Of a stretch of DNA of 64,000 bases, positions 41,251 to 50,483 are shown one piece after another (within the stretch, counting starts at the first letter, position 1; each line of letters opens with the position of its first letter). A model generated the notes under the pieces. That model searched no databases, was not told the DNA's origin, and saw only the letters and a list, made by a program, of their open reading frames with translations. The stretch is from Natrinema salaciae. Its GTDB lineage: Archaea > Halobacteriota > Halobacteria > Halobacteriales > Natrialbaceae. The stretch spans positions 740,835 to 804,834 of the forward strand of contig NZ_FOFD01000002.1 of assembly GCF_900110865.1 (NCBI RefSeq), read 5' to 3'. Both the position numbers and the translations under genes were made by a program.

Positions 41251-41904
41251 TCACCCACCGCCGTCGGTCTCGGCCGCTCGATTCGGATACGACTGCGTGC
41301 CGCCGCTCGAGCGCCGCGCGACGAGCGTGGCTACCGCGATCGAATCGTCGTCGTCGCCGTCTCCGGTACCGTCCCCGACCGGTCGTCGCCGTTCCTCGTA
41401 CGAGAGGACCGTCAGATCCAGACACGCCCGCAGCAGGTCGTTCGACCGATAGCGATAGCGGTCGGTCGACGGGCCGGCGACCGGATCGCTCGAGCGGAGG
41501 TGGTGCTCGTAAACCAGCACGCCGCCCGGGGTGAGTGCCTCCTTGAGGGCTGGCAGGTGTTCGAGGGCGGCGAAGAAGCCGACCGTGATCACGTCGTAGC
41601 GGCCGCGGCCGAGGTCGACCTCGGCCAGGTCGGCGCGGATCCAGTTCGAGTTCGCCGCGACGCCGCGGTCACTGGCCCGCTCGCGAGCGCGCTCGATCGC
41701 GGCGTCGGAGATATCGACCGCATCGACGTCGTACCCGTGTTCGGCGAGGAAGAGTGCGTTTCGCCCGGTGCCCGTCGCGACGTCGAGTGCGCGCCCGTCC
41801 GGGAACGTCGCGATTCGGCGCTCGAGCGCCGGAATCGGCTCGTCGGCGGGATCGAACGTGCCCTCGTCGTATCGTTCGTTCCATCGCTCGCGGTCGTCGG
41901 TCAC
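41251..41904 (-). CDS. Class I SAM-dependent methyltransferase
   Basis: A 217-aa enzyme with SAM-binding motif I LDVATGTGRNALFL, motif II VDAVDISDAAIE and acidic loop NWIRADLAEVDLG. The N-terminal signature DRERWNERYDEG is typical of the TehB/UbiE-like group. The start is taken as the GTG at 41904, since a TATA-like ACTTAAGC about 25 bp upstream suggests a leaderless message and further upstream sequence is non-homologous. Lipid, small-molecule or protein substrates are all possible. Confidence 0.85.
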   Translation of the reverse strand: MTDDRERWNERYDEGTFDPADEPIPALERRIATFPDGRALDVATGTGRNALFLAEHGYDVDAVDISDAAIERARERASDRGVAANSNWIRADLAEVDLGRGRYDVITVGFFAALEHLPALKEALTPGGVLVYEHHLRSSDPVAGPSTDRYRYRSNDLLRACLDLTVLSYEERRRPVGDGTGDGDDDDSIAVATLVARRSSGGTQSYPNRAAETDGGG

Positions 41905-42153
41905 GGGGACGACGACGGCCGCGAGGCGCTTAAGTCGTACCGTCGGTAAATCGGTGCGTTCGGTTCGCCAACCGATGGTCCGTTTTCTTCGAACCGATCC
42001 GTCTTCGTACGGACGTCCGTTCGGACGCTCGCGGCTGGACCGCCCGATCCGCACCGGACCGAACGAACCCGACCGGCTCTCTGACGCCGGTGAAACGACC
42101 GTGAGACGGACGCGGGAAGCGACGCCGACGAACGACCGGTGCCGTCCAGAACC

Positions 42154-42162
42154 GTTTTTATC
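42154..42162 (+). promoter_or_regulatory. TATA box for the small-membrane-protein/TlpA unit
   Basis: GTTTTTATC at 42154-42162 lies about 26 bp before the ATG at 42184, predicting a leaderless transcript for the two-gene unit 42184-43049. Confidence 0.5.
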
Positions 42163-42183
42163 CTCTCCGACGTAGCCCGTACC

Positions 42184-42423
42184 ATGTCCCCCGCATCCGG
42201 TATTCACGGGCTCCTCGAGACGACGAGATCGCGGCTCGAGTCCCAGCCGATCAGCCACTGGGGAGGTCTCCTGATCGCTACGGGGGCGGTCTACGCGGCC
42301 GCGAGGACGGCGAGCAGCAACGAACCGCTCTCGGTGGCGGCGAACGGGGTCATCTTCTTCGGGACGGCGTTCGCGACCGTTCGCGTCCTCCTCGGGGCGA
42401 TAGACGAGGCTGAGACCGTATGA
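42184..42423 (+). CDS. Small membrane protein coupled to TlpA
   Basis: A 79-aa protein with two hydrophobic helices (WGGLLIATGAVYAAARTA and VAANGVIFFGTAFATVRVLL) and a short N-terminal polar segment. It starts at 42184, directly behind a TATA box, and its stop overlaps the ATG of a CGHC thioredoxin-like gene (ATGA). It may anchor or supply a substrate for that redox protein. No family is recognised. Confidence 0.6.
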   Translation: MSPASGIHGLLETTRSRLESQPISHWGGLLIATGAVYAAARTASSNEPLSVAANGVIFFGTAFATVRVLLGAIDEAETV

Positions 42424-43049
42424 GACGCCGCGAAATCGTCGCCGGCTTCGGCAGCATCGGTGTCCTCGCCGGAGCGACCGGAGTCGCCGTCGGCAAACTG
42501 TTCCTGCCCTCGTTCGGCAGCGACTCCACGACGGACGACGGCGACGGCGGCCACTCGGACGGGCCGGTCGACGTCGAGACGATCGACGCTCGAGGGAGCG
42601 AGGCCGGTACGGTGACAGTCCCCAACGACGGTATTACGGTCGTCTCGTTCTTCGTCACGGGCTGTGGCCACTGTCAGGCGACGATGCCGCGGCTCGCCGA
42701 GGCCCGGTCCCGACTCGTCGAGGACGGCGGGGACGAGCTGACGTTCCTCTCGGTCACCTACCAGTCACTCGATAACAAACCGGCAGACGAGCTCCGCGAG
42801 TGGTGGCGCGCCCACAGCGGCAACTGGAACGTCGGCTACGACCCGAACTCGACGCTCGCGGCGCGCTACGGCGTGTACGGCTACCCCGTCACGGTCGTCG
42901 TCGACGAGCGGGGCGAGAAACACTGGGACAAGCTCGGCATCATAGAGCCCGCGGACCTCGTCGAGGCCGTCGAATCCGTCCTCGAATCTGCCGACGGCAA
43001 CGCATCCGAGTCGGCCGACGGCAACGTGTCCGAATCTGCCGCCGACTGA
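42420..43049 (+). CDS. TlpA-family thiol-disulfide protein (CGHC)
   Basis: A 209-aa membrane-associated thioredoxin-fold protein. The N-terminus MRRREIVAGFGSIGVLAGATG has a twin-arginine but no lipobox Cys, so a Tat signal anchor is likely. The active site is FFVTGCGHCQATMPRL, and the cis-Pro lies in YGYPVTVVVDE. The C-terminal tail repeats ESADGN twice. It probably acts on the extracellular side in cytochrome or copper-centre maturation. It is a paralogue of the CxxC-less gene at 40578. Confidence 0.87.
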   Translation: MRRREIVAGFGSIGVLAGATGVAVGKLFLPSFGSDSTTDDGDGGHSDGPVDVETIDARGSEAGTVTVPNDGITVVSFFVTGCGHCQATMPRLAEARSRLVEDGGDELTFLSVTYQSLDNKPADELREWWRAHSGNWNVGYDPNSTLAARYGVYGYPVTVVVDERGEKHWDKLGIIEPADLVEAVESVLESADGNASESADGNVSESAAD

Positions 43050-43056
43050 CGTCGCG

Positions 43057-46000
43057 TTACGACGACCCGTTCCCGAACCGAGTGAACAGGCCGGAGATCG
43101 AATCCTTCCAAGAGGAGTTGGCGTCCCCGATCGCGGTGATGCCGTCCGGACCGACGAGACAGAGCCGGCCGCTCGCAATCGCGAGTGACGTCGCGCTCGC
43201 GACGGACTCCACCGCGAACTCCCACCGGCGGGTGCCGTCGTCGGTCGTCAGGGCGACGACGTGCCCCTCGGCGGTCCCCAGACAGACGGTGTCGTCGATG
43301 ACGACCGGATCAGTCGTCGTCCCGTCCGTGACGACCCGCCAGCGCTCGGCACCCATCGCCGCGTCGACCGCGTAGACGCTTCCGTCTCCACTGGCAGCGT
43401 AGACACACCCGTTCGCGACGGCCGGCGACGCGACGAGACGACCGCCGGTATCGAATCGAAACCGTCGCGAGCCGTCGGCGGCCGAGAGCGCGCGGAGCGT
43501 CGTCCCGCAGCCGACGTAGACGGTGCCGTTCGCGACCGCGGGCGACGCGGCGACCGATCCCTCGAGATCGATCACAGTCTCCCAGTGCCGGCTCCCGTCG
43601 TCGGCAGCGAGTGCGATCACGCGGTCCTCACAGGCGGCGTAGACGACGTCGTCGTCGACGGCGATACCGACGAGCGGCGCGTCGAACGGGACCGTCCAGA
43701 TCGGATGGCCGGTTTCGGCGTCGATCGCGTGGAGCGTGTCGCTCCCGACGTAGACCGTCCCGTCGACGACGACCGGTGACGTGCGGACGGTGGCGTTCGT
43801 CCGGTATCGCCAGGTCCGCTCGCCCGTTTCGATATCGAGCGCGTAGACCGCCGCGTCGCCGCCGACGTACACGGCGTCGTCGATCACCGCGGGCGTCGTC
43901 CCGATCGGGGCGTCCGTCTCGAACCGCCAGCGCTCGCCGCCGTCCTCGAGCGCCAGCGCGGCGACGGAGCCGTCGTCGCTCGTGACGAAGACGGTCTCGC
44001 CGACCAGCGCCGGCGGCGCGTCGACGCGGCCGTCCGTCTCGACGCGCCACTGCGTCGCGGGGGTCCCGCCGAGCGCATCGCCGTCTCCGACCCGGCCGGT
44101 ACCCGACGGGCCCGCGCGGGTCATTCGCCAGTCGAACGTCTCGTCGCCCTCATCGGAATCGCGCTCGAGTCGGTCGACCGCGGTCGTCGCCGCGCTCGAG
44201 ACCGAGGGAACGGGGTCGTCGACCAGCGGCCGAATCGCGGCCGCGGAATCGTCGGCCTCGATCGCCGTCAACGCCCGGATCGCGCGGGCTCGAACGCGAC
44301 CGTCGGGGTCGGCGAGACGCGGCCGGAGCGCAGCCGCGATCCGATCGACGTCCGCCGCCTCACTGCATTCGTCCGCGGCCGCGGCGAGGACGGTCCCCAC
44401 TGTTGCCCGAACGTCGGCGTCCGGATCCGACAGCGCCACGAGCAACTCGTCGGTCGCCGCGCCGATCCCGTGCGAGTCGTCCGCGACCATCGTCGCCAGC
44501 GTCCGTCCGGCGGTCGCTCGGACGATCGGGCTGTCGACGGTGAGCCCAGCCGCGATCTTCGAGACGCCGGTCGGACGGAGACTCTCGGACTCGTCGGCGA
44601 GCACCGAAAGCGCGAGGACGGCCAGTCCGGCGGCCCACGGGTCGTCTTCGAGTCGCGTCCCCATGCCGGAGAGTTGATTGTTGATTCCGTCGGTGTTGTC
44701 CGGCGTCTCGCCGCCGCTGACGAGCGAAGCCGCGTCGAGCAGCCGATCGTCGACGCCGTCGAGTCCGCCGTCTAGCGCGGAGCCGTCGTCGCGGCCCGTG
44801 ACGGCGAGGCACCCGAGCGCTAGCGCCGCGTATCCGCGGACGGCCTCGTCGTCGTCGTCGAGCAGGTCGACCAGCCGCTCCCGAACGATCGCGACGTCGT
44901 CCGGAGCGGCCGCCGCCAGCCGCGCGAGTTCCCCCGCGACCGACGCGCGGTCGGCCCCGTCCGACGCGAGCTCCTCCAGCAGGAGTTCCGAGACCGAGCT
45001 CCGGTCGGTCTCCGCGACGACGGTCGTCGCCGTGCGGACGACCGCTCGGCGCTGCTCGTCCGAGGAGTCCCGCAGCCGATCGACCAGGAGCGTCGCCCCC
45101 TCGGCGACCAGTTCCGCGTCCGTCCGCGCGACGTCGCCGAGCGCCAGCGCCACCGCCGTCGCGCGCTCGTCCGCGGCGGACAACACCGCCGAGAGCGCCT
45201 CGAGCGGCGTCGGGTCGGTCCCGGGATCCGCCGCGAGGAGCCGCTCGAGCGCGTCCAGCGCGGCGGCGCGGACGGTCGGCGTCGGGTCGACGAACAGGTC
45301 ACAGACGGCACCGACGGCGGCCTCGGTTTCCGCGCCCGTCTCGAGGTCGAGGGCGGCCAGAGTCTCGCAGGCGGCGACGCGGACCGCCTCCTCGTCCGCG
45401 TCGGTCTCCGCGGCGGCGACGGCGACCGTCGGGCGGCAGTCGCTTCGCGAGACGGGTGCGACCGACGCGAGGGTCTCGCGGACCGTCGCGCGGACGCCGG
45501 GATCCGAGTCGTCGACCGCGGCGAACAGGTCGACCAGCGCCGGCCGGACGTCGTCGGGACGGGCCGCCGCGAGCCGCGAGAGCGCGAGCGCCGCGTTGTT
45601 TCGGACGCTCGCGTCGTCGTCGGAGAGCCGACCGCCCAGCGGTGCGACGGCCTCGCTGGTCTCGCGGGGACGCTCGGTGGCGATCGGAACGAGATCCCGG
45701 GTCGCGGACCGCCGAACCGCCACGCTGTCGGCCTCGAGCCGCCGACACAGCGATCGAACGGCCGGGTGTGGATCGACCAGCTGCGACTCGGCGATCTCCG
45801 CCAGCCGGCGGGCGGCGTGGCCGCGAACCCACTCGTCGCCGTCCTCGAGCCGGTCGACCACCGCCGGAACGTCGACGTCCTCGTCCGGGTCCTCGAGCGC
45901 GATCTCGCTCAGCGCGTCGGCCGCACTGTGACGGACCGGTTCGTGCGGATCGTCGAGGCGGTCGGCGAGTCGGGACACGACGGGCCGAACTGCGGCGGGC

Positions 46001-47259
46001 GCGATCGCCGAGACGGCGGCGATCCCTCGAGCGGCCGCCGCCCGGACGTCCTCGTCCTCGTCGTCGAGGACGTCGGCCAGTTCGGCGGCGACGGGTTCGG
46101 CGGCCTCGGGTGTCGTCTCGGCCACGCTGGCGATGGCCGCGACGCCGTGGCTTCGAACCGCCGGCTCGTCGTCCGTTAATCGATCCGCGAGCGGTTCGAC
46201 GGCCGGGACGACCGCCTCGGGTCGGTCCGACGCCAGGGTCGCCAGCGCGGCGGCCGCGTCGACCCGGACCGGCTCGAGCGAGTCGTCGAGTCGCTCGACG
46301 AGCGCGTCGACGGACGGCGAGACCGCATCGGGGGCGACGTCCGTCGCGTTCCGGAGCGCGCTCGCGGTTTCCCGGCGCACGTCGGCCTCGGCGTCGAGGC
46401 TCGCGGCGAGTCGATCCGCCACTTCGCTGACGGAATCCGGGTGCTCCGCCGCGACGGCCGCGAGCGCCGCAGCGGCGTCGGCCCGGACGGATTCGCGGTC
46501 GTCCGTGAGCGCCGTCGCGATCGGCTCGACCGAGGCCGTGACCGCCGACGGCTGGTCGGCCGCAACCGACCGGATCGCCCGGGCGGCGCGCTCCCTGACG
46601 CCCGGCTCGTCCTCGAGCCGAGCGACGAGCCGATCGATCGCGGCGAGAACTGCGTCGGGGTCGTGCGCCGCGACGGCCGCGAGGGTCGCGGCCGTCTTCT
46701 CCCTGACCGCCTCGGTCTCGTCGTCGGTTGCGGCCATGACGACGTCCGCGACGGGGACCACCGACTCCGGATCGTCGGTCGCGATCGACGCGATCGCGTC
46801 CGTCGTTCGGATTCGAACGGTCTCGTCGTCGTCGGTGACGTAGGCCGCGAGTTCCGTCGCCGAATCGGAGATGGCACCCGGGTCGTCGGCGGCGATCGAC
46901 GCGATCGCGTCCGCCGCATCCGCCCGCACCGCCGTCGATCCCTCGAGACGCTCGGTCAGTGCCGGCGCGGCGTCTCGCGTCTCCCGCGGGAAGGCGGCGG
47001 CGACGGCCGCCAGCGCGGCGGCCGCGTGCGATCTGATCGCCGGATCGTCCTCGAGACAGTCGGTCAACGACCCCACGGCGGATCGCACGTCTCTCGGCCG
47101 ATTCGAGGCTTCGTTCGCGAGCGTCTTGGCCGCGTACGCCCTGACTTCGGGGTCGTCGGCCGTCAGGAACTCCTCGAGTTGATCGATTCCGACGGTCACC
47201 TCGACCCCGTCCCCCTCTCCGTCACCCGATCCGTTCGTAATATTATTTATTTCTGACAT
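43057..47259 (-). CDS. Giant HEAT-repeat / PQQ-type beta-propeller fusion protein
   Basis: A 1400-aa soluble acidic protein without signal peptide. Residues about 25-1045 are roughly 27 tandem HEAT units of 36-38 aa (pattern DDxxVRxxAAxALAxVAxxxPxxV). Residues about 1068-1390 are eight PQQ/WD-like repeats of about 40 aa (e.g. WRVETDGRVDAPPALVG, then VYALDIETGERTW), predicted to form a beta-propeller. The last 20 residues are unique (SSWKDSISGLFTRFGNGSS). The start is the ATG at 47259; an in-frame start 72 bp upstream is weaker. No enzyme motif is visible; a scaffold or sensor is likely. PQQ repeats are usually exported, so the cytoplasmic setting is odd. Confidence 0.88.
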   Translation of the reverse strand: MSEINNITNGSGDGEGDGVEVTVGIDQLEEFLTADDPEVRAYAAKTLANEASNRPRDVRSAVGSLTDCLEDDPAIRSHAAAALAAVAAAFPRETRDAAPALTERLEGSTAVRADAADAIASIAADDPGAISDSATELAAYVTDDDETVRIRTTDAIASIATDDPESVVPVADVVMAATDDETEAVREKTAATLAAVAAHDPDAVLAAIDRLVARLEDEPGVRERAARAIRSVAADQPSAVTASVEPIATALTDDRESVRADAAAALAAVAAEHPDSVSEVADRLAASLDAEADVRRETASALRNATDVAPDAVSPSVDALVERLDDSLEPVRVDAAAALATLASDRPEAVVPAVEPLADRLTDDEPAVRSHGVAAIASVAETTPEAAEPVAAELADVLDDEDEDVRAAAARGIAAVSAIAPAAVRPVVSRLADRLDDPHEPVRHSAADALSEIALEDPDEDVDVPAVVDRLEDGDEWVRGHAARRLAEIAESQLVDPHPAVRSLCRRLEADSVAVRRSATRDLVPIATERPRETSEAVAPLGGRLSDDDASVRNNAALALSRLAAARPDDVRPALVDLFAAVDDSDPGVRATVRETLASVAPVSRSDCRPTVAVAAAETDADEEAVRVAACETLAALDLETGAETEAAVGAVCDLFVDPTPTVRAAALDALERLLAADPGTDPTPLEALSAVLSAADERATAVALALGDVARTDAELVAEGATLLVDRLRDSSDEQRRAVVRTATTVVAETDRSSVSELLLEELASDGADRASVAGELARLAAAAPDDVAIVRERLVDLLDDDDEAVRGYAALALGCLAVTGRDDGSALDGGLDGVDDRLLDAASLVSGGETPDNTDGINNQLSGMGTRLEDDPWAAGLAVLALSVLADESESLRPTGVSKIAAGLTVDSPIVRATAGRTLATMVADDSHGIGAATDELLVALSDPDADVRATVGTVLAAAADECSEAADVDRIAAALRPRLADPDGRVRARAIRALTAIEADDSAAAIRPLVDDPVPSVSSAATTAVDRLERDSDEGDETFDWRMTRAGPSGTGRVGDGDALGGTPATQWRVETDGRVDAPPALVGETVFVTSDDGSVAALALEDGGERWRFETDAPIGTTPAVIDDAVYVGGDAAVYALDIETGERTWRYRTNATVRTSPVVVDGTVYVGSDTLHAIDAETGHPIWTVPFDAPLVGIAVDDDVVYAACEDRVIALAADDGSRHWETVIDLEGSVAASPAVANGTVYVGCGTTLRALSAADGSRRFRFDTGGRLVASPAVANGCVYAASGDGSVYAVDAAMGAERWRVVTDGTTTDPVVIDDTVCLGTAEGHVVALTTDDGTRRWEFAVESVASATSLAIASGRLCLVGPDGITAIGDANSSWKDSISGLFTRFGNGSS

Positions 47260-47547
47260 GGTGTCTGCCTGTCTCACGGCATGCGTGATTCCAGTACACG
47301 CAATCGCGTTGATAGTTAAACATGCAGACACACTCAGTTAATTCTACCCCCGGCAGTCCACGATCCAATTTCGCAGTCGACAGATCGGCGCGAGCGATCG
47401 ACGCCGCCCCCTCAGATGCAAGCCGGTCGGCCAACGGGGTTCACCGCGTTGGGTTTCACAGTTGTCCGCCGAGGACGGACCGAGTATGCACCGACCACCG
47501 AGACGACGGCAGCGGATCGCGGTGATCCGAGAGAGACGGGGGCTCGA

Positions 47548-49131
47548 ATGAGCGAGCGGCCGCTCGAGCCGACGCGGCGCGACCTGCTCGCCGGCCTCGG
47601 CACCGCAGGCGGCGGCGCGCTCGCCGGCTGTTCGACGACGCTCGGAACCGGACCGTCGCCGACGTTCCGGGTCGGGACGCTCCGCCCGCCGATAACGCTC
47701 GACCCGATCGAGGCCCGTTCGATCGGCTCCGAACAGGCGATCGGGCGCGTGTTCGACGGACTCTACGAGTACGGCGAGGGGACCGACGTGGTCCCCGCGA
47801 TCGCGGCCGGCGAGCCGGCGTTCGGGACCGACCGCCGCGAGGTCACTGTGGAAATAGACGAGCGGGCCCGGTTCCAGAACGGCCGGGACGTCGTCGCCGA
47901 GGACGTGGTCTACTCGTTCGAGGCACCGCTCGAGACGGACGCACCGACCGCGTGGCGGGTGGAGCCGTTCGACTCGGTCACGGCCGTCGACGAGCGCACC
48001 ATCCGATTCTCGCTCGAGGAACCGTATCCGGGACTCGACTACGCGCTGACGCACCCGATCGTCCCCCGACAGGAGCGGGAAGACGACAGGGAGGCGTTCG
48101 CCACGGAACCGATCGGAGCGGGTCCGTTCGAGGTAACGTCGTTCAGCGCCGAAAAGAAGGCCACGCTGTCCCGCTGGGGCGATTACTGGGGCGATCCGGT
48201 GCCCGAAATCGCTCGGCTCACCATGGCGTACGTCGAATTCCCGATGACCCAACTGACGAGCCTCCGGACGAACCGGAACGACGCGATCGAACCGGTCTCG
48301 CCGCTGATCGTCGATCACGTGAGCGACGTGGCGAACGCCTCGGTGAAACGCCGGCAGGGCTACACGTCGTTCTACTTCGGCTTCAACCTGAACCAGGGAC
48401 CGACGACCGACCCCCGGGTTCGGGAGGCGATCAGCTACTGCATGGACCTCGAGAAAGCGGTCGCCGACTTCGTCGCGCCGATGGGACGGCGTCAGTACAG
48501 CCCGCTACCGCCGCAGGTAGCCGACGACTGGGACATGCCGACCGACGAGTGGGCCGACCTCGCGAACGAGACGAACCCCGAGACGGCCCGCCAACTGTTT
48601 CGCGAGGCCGACGCGGCGAGCGGTCAGCTCCGCATCCTCACGTCGACGGATCCGAAACATAAGGAGTTCGGCGAGGCACTGGCCGGCGGCCTCCGGGACG
48701 CCAGCCGCGGTGCGCTCGTCGTCTCCAAACCCGAATCCAGCTTCCTCGAGACCGTCGTCTCCGGTTCGGCGCGCGACTACTCGGTGTTCGTGGGCGAGAT
48801 CGTCGGCACGCCCGATCCTGACTCGCACCTCTATCCGACGTTCCACGAGAACATGGCGGGGGTGACGAACGGGACCTTTTACCGCGAGGACGCGGTCATG
48901 GAACGGCTCATGGCGGCTCGCGAGACGGAGGACCGCGAGCGGCGACGCCGGCTCTACGAGGCGGCGATCACGCGGCTGCTCGAGGACCGGGTCTGCTTGC
49001 CGATCTGCTCGTTCGAGAACAGCTTCGCCGTGGACGCCGGCGTTCGGAATTTCCGCGTCCATCCGATCGCGGGAGTCAACCCGCGGCTCGCAGCGGGTGC
49101 GGACATCGTAACGATGGAGACGGAACCATGA
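47548..49131 (+). CDS. ABC-type solute-binding lipoprotein (family 5, peptide/nickel type)
   Basis: A 527-aa extracellular binding protein. The N-terminus has a Tat motif TRRDLLAGLG and a lipobox ending LAGC. Family-5 features follow: TLDP-like PITLDPIEAR, NGRDVVAEDVVYSFE and GPFEVTSFSAEKKATL. No ABC permease or ATPase gene accompanies it; instead the stop overlaps the ATG of an APC-family permease. The start is the ATG at 47548, since the in-frame extension to 47416 lacks homology. Confidence 0.88.
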   Translation: MSERPLEPTRRDLLAGLGTAGGGALAGCSTTLGTGPSPTFRVGTLRPPITLDPIEARSIGSEQAIGRVFDGLYEYGEGTDVVPAIAAGEPAFGTDRREVTVEIDERARFQNGRDVVAEDVVYSFEAPLETDAPTAWRVEPFDSVTAVDERTIRFSLEEPYPGLDYALTHPIVPRQEREDDREAFATEPIGAGPFEVTSFSAEKKATLSRWGDYWGDPVPEIARLTMAYVEFPMTQLTSLRTNRNDAIEPVSPLIVDHVSDVANASVKRRQGYTSFYFGFNLNQGPTTDPRVREAISYCMDLEKAVADFVAPMGRRQYSPLPPQVADDWDMPTDEWADLANETNPETARQLFREADAASGQLRILTSTDPKHKEFGEALAGGLRDASRGALVVSKPESSFLETVVSGSARDYSVFVGEIVGTPDPDSHLYPTFHENMAGVTNGTFYREDAVMERLMAARETEDRERRRRLYEAAITRLLEDRVCLPICSFENSFAVDAGVRNFRVHPIAGVNPRLAAGADIVTMETEP

Positions 49132-50483
49132 GCGGGGACGGCGGTGGCGGAAACGGGGACGGCGGGGACGAAAACGGCGGATTCGGCGTCGGAACGGCCG
49201 TCGCGCTCGGCGTCGGCGGCATCGTCGGCGGCGGCATCTACGCCGCGATCGGCATCGTCGTGGCCGCCGCGGGGATCTTGACGTGGTTCGCCTACGCGCT
49301 GGCGACCGTCGTCGTCCTCTGCTGTGCGTACTCGTACGTCAAATTGAACGACGCGACCGACAGCAGCGGCGGGTCGGTCTCGTACATCGAGGAACTCACG
49401 GGGAGATCGACGACGGCGGGCGTCGTCGGCTGGACGCTGGTCGTCGGCTACATCGGGACGATGGCGATGTACGCCTACGCGTTCGGCATGTACGGACAGA
49501 TGCTGATCGGATTCGAGTACGTCTGGGGGCTCCCGATCAGGCAGTTCCTCTCGGTCGGCGTCCTCGCTATCTTTATCGGGTTGAACCTCCTCGGTGCGGG
49601 CTCGTCGGCGGCGGTCGAACGGTATCTCGTGTTCGTCCAGGCGGGGATCATCGCCGCGTTCGGCCTGATCGGCCTGTGGTACGGCGCAGCGAACTATCAA
49701 CTCCGGCTGGGCTTTGCCGAACTCGGGCTCAATCCGATCCTCGCCGCTTCGGTCGGGTTCGTCTCATTCGAGGGGTGGCAACTGTTGTTCTACGATCAGG
49801 AGCAGTTCGACGATCCGGACGAGACGCTGGCGAAGGGGGTGTTCGTCTCGATTCCGATCGCGGCGTCCATCTACATCCTCGTCGGATTCGTGATTACGAC
49901 GCTGTTGCCCGAAGAGGTGGTCACCGCCCAGCCCGAACCGTCGCTGCTCTACGCCGCGTTAGCCGTCTCGAAGTGGCTCGCGCTCGCGGTCGGACTCGCC
50001 GGCCTCATCTCGACGGCCAGCGCGATCAACTCGACGCTGTTCAGCGAGGCCATCTTCGCGAAAATCCTGATCAGCGACGACATCTTGCCCCACGAGATGG
50101 GTGACCCGGACGCCGACGCCGCCCCGAAACGGACCGTGATCGTCATCGGCGTCCTGACGGCCGCGTTCACCGTCCTCGGCAGCCTCGAGGCCGTCGTGGA
50201 GTTCGCCTCGCTGGCCTTCATCGTCGTCTTCGGCGCGATGAGCGCGCTCGCGTTGACGGTCCGCGACGCCGACGACGTCGACGTCAATCCGGTCCCGCCC
50301 CTGGTCGGCGTCGTCGGCTCGGCCGCCTTCTTCGTCATGCTGACGTGGTACCTCTACTCGCAGCTCCCCGCCGTCTTCTGGCTGGTCGTCGTCATCGCGG
50401 CGGCGGTCTTCGCAGTCGAAGCGATGTACTTCAAGCGACAGGAGCTTTCCGAAGGCGTTCAGCAGGTGGAAAAGCGGATCTAA
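49128..50483 (+). CDS. APC-superfamily amino-acid permease
   Basis: A 451-aa secondary transporter with about twelve helices. The Gly-rich unwound helix 1 (VALGVGGIVGGGIYAAIG) is the family hallmark, and helix 6 regions (AASVGFVSFEGWQLLFYD) fit. The N-terminus is a Gly/Asp-rich tail. It overlaps the solute-binding gene at its start (ATGA) and is convergent with topA, whose stop overlaps its own. Substrates are probably amino acids or amines. Confidence 0.9.
   Translation: MSGDGGGGNGDGGDENGGFGVGTAVALGVGGIVGGGIYAAIGIVVAAAGILTWFAYALATVVVLCCAYSYVKLNDATDSSGGSVSYIEELTGRSTTAGVVGWTLVVGYIGTMAMYAYAFGMYGQMLIGFEYVWGLPIRQFLSVGVLAIFIGLNLLGAGSSAAVERYLVFVQAGIIAAFGLIGLWYGAANYQLRLGFAELGLNPILAASVGFVSFEGWQLLFYDQEQFDDPDETLAKGVFVSIPIAASIYILVGFVITTLLPEEVVTAQPEPSLLYAALAVSKWLALAVGLAGLISTASAINSTLFSEAIFAKILISDDILPHEMGDPDADAAPKRTVIVIGVLTAAFTVLGSLEAVVEFASLAFIVVFGAMSALALTVRDADDVDVNPVPPLVGVVGSAAFFVMLTWYLYSQLPAVFWLVVVIAAAVFAVEAMYFKRQELSEGVQQVEKRI

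Noticed and set aside
43057-47259. Periodic DNA similarity that could suggest a CRISPR or tandem-repeat array
   Set aside because: The period (about 110 bp) matches 36-38-residue HEAT units in one continuous frame; no conserved direct repeats with unique spacers.
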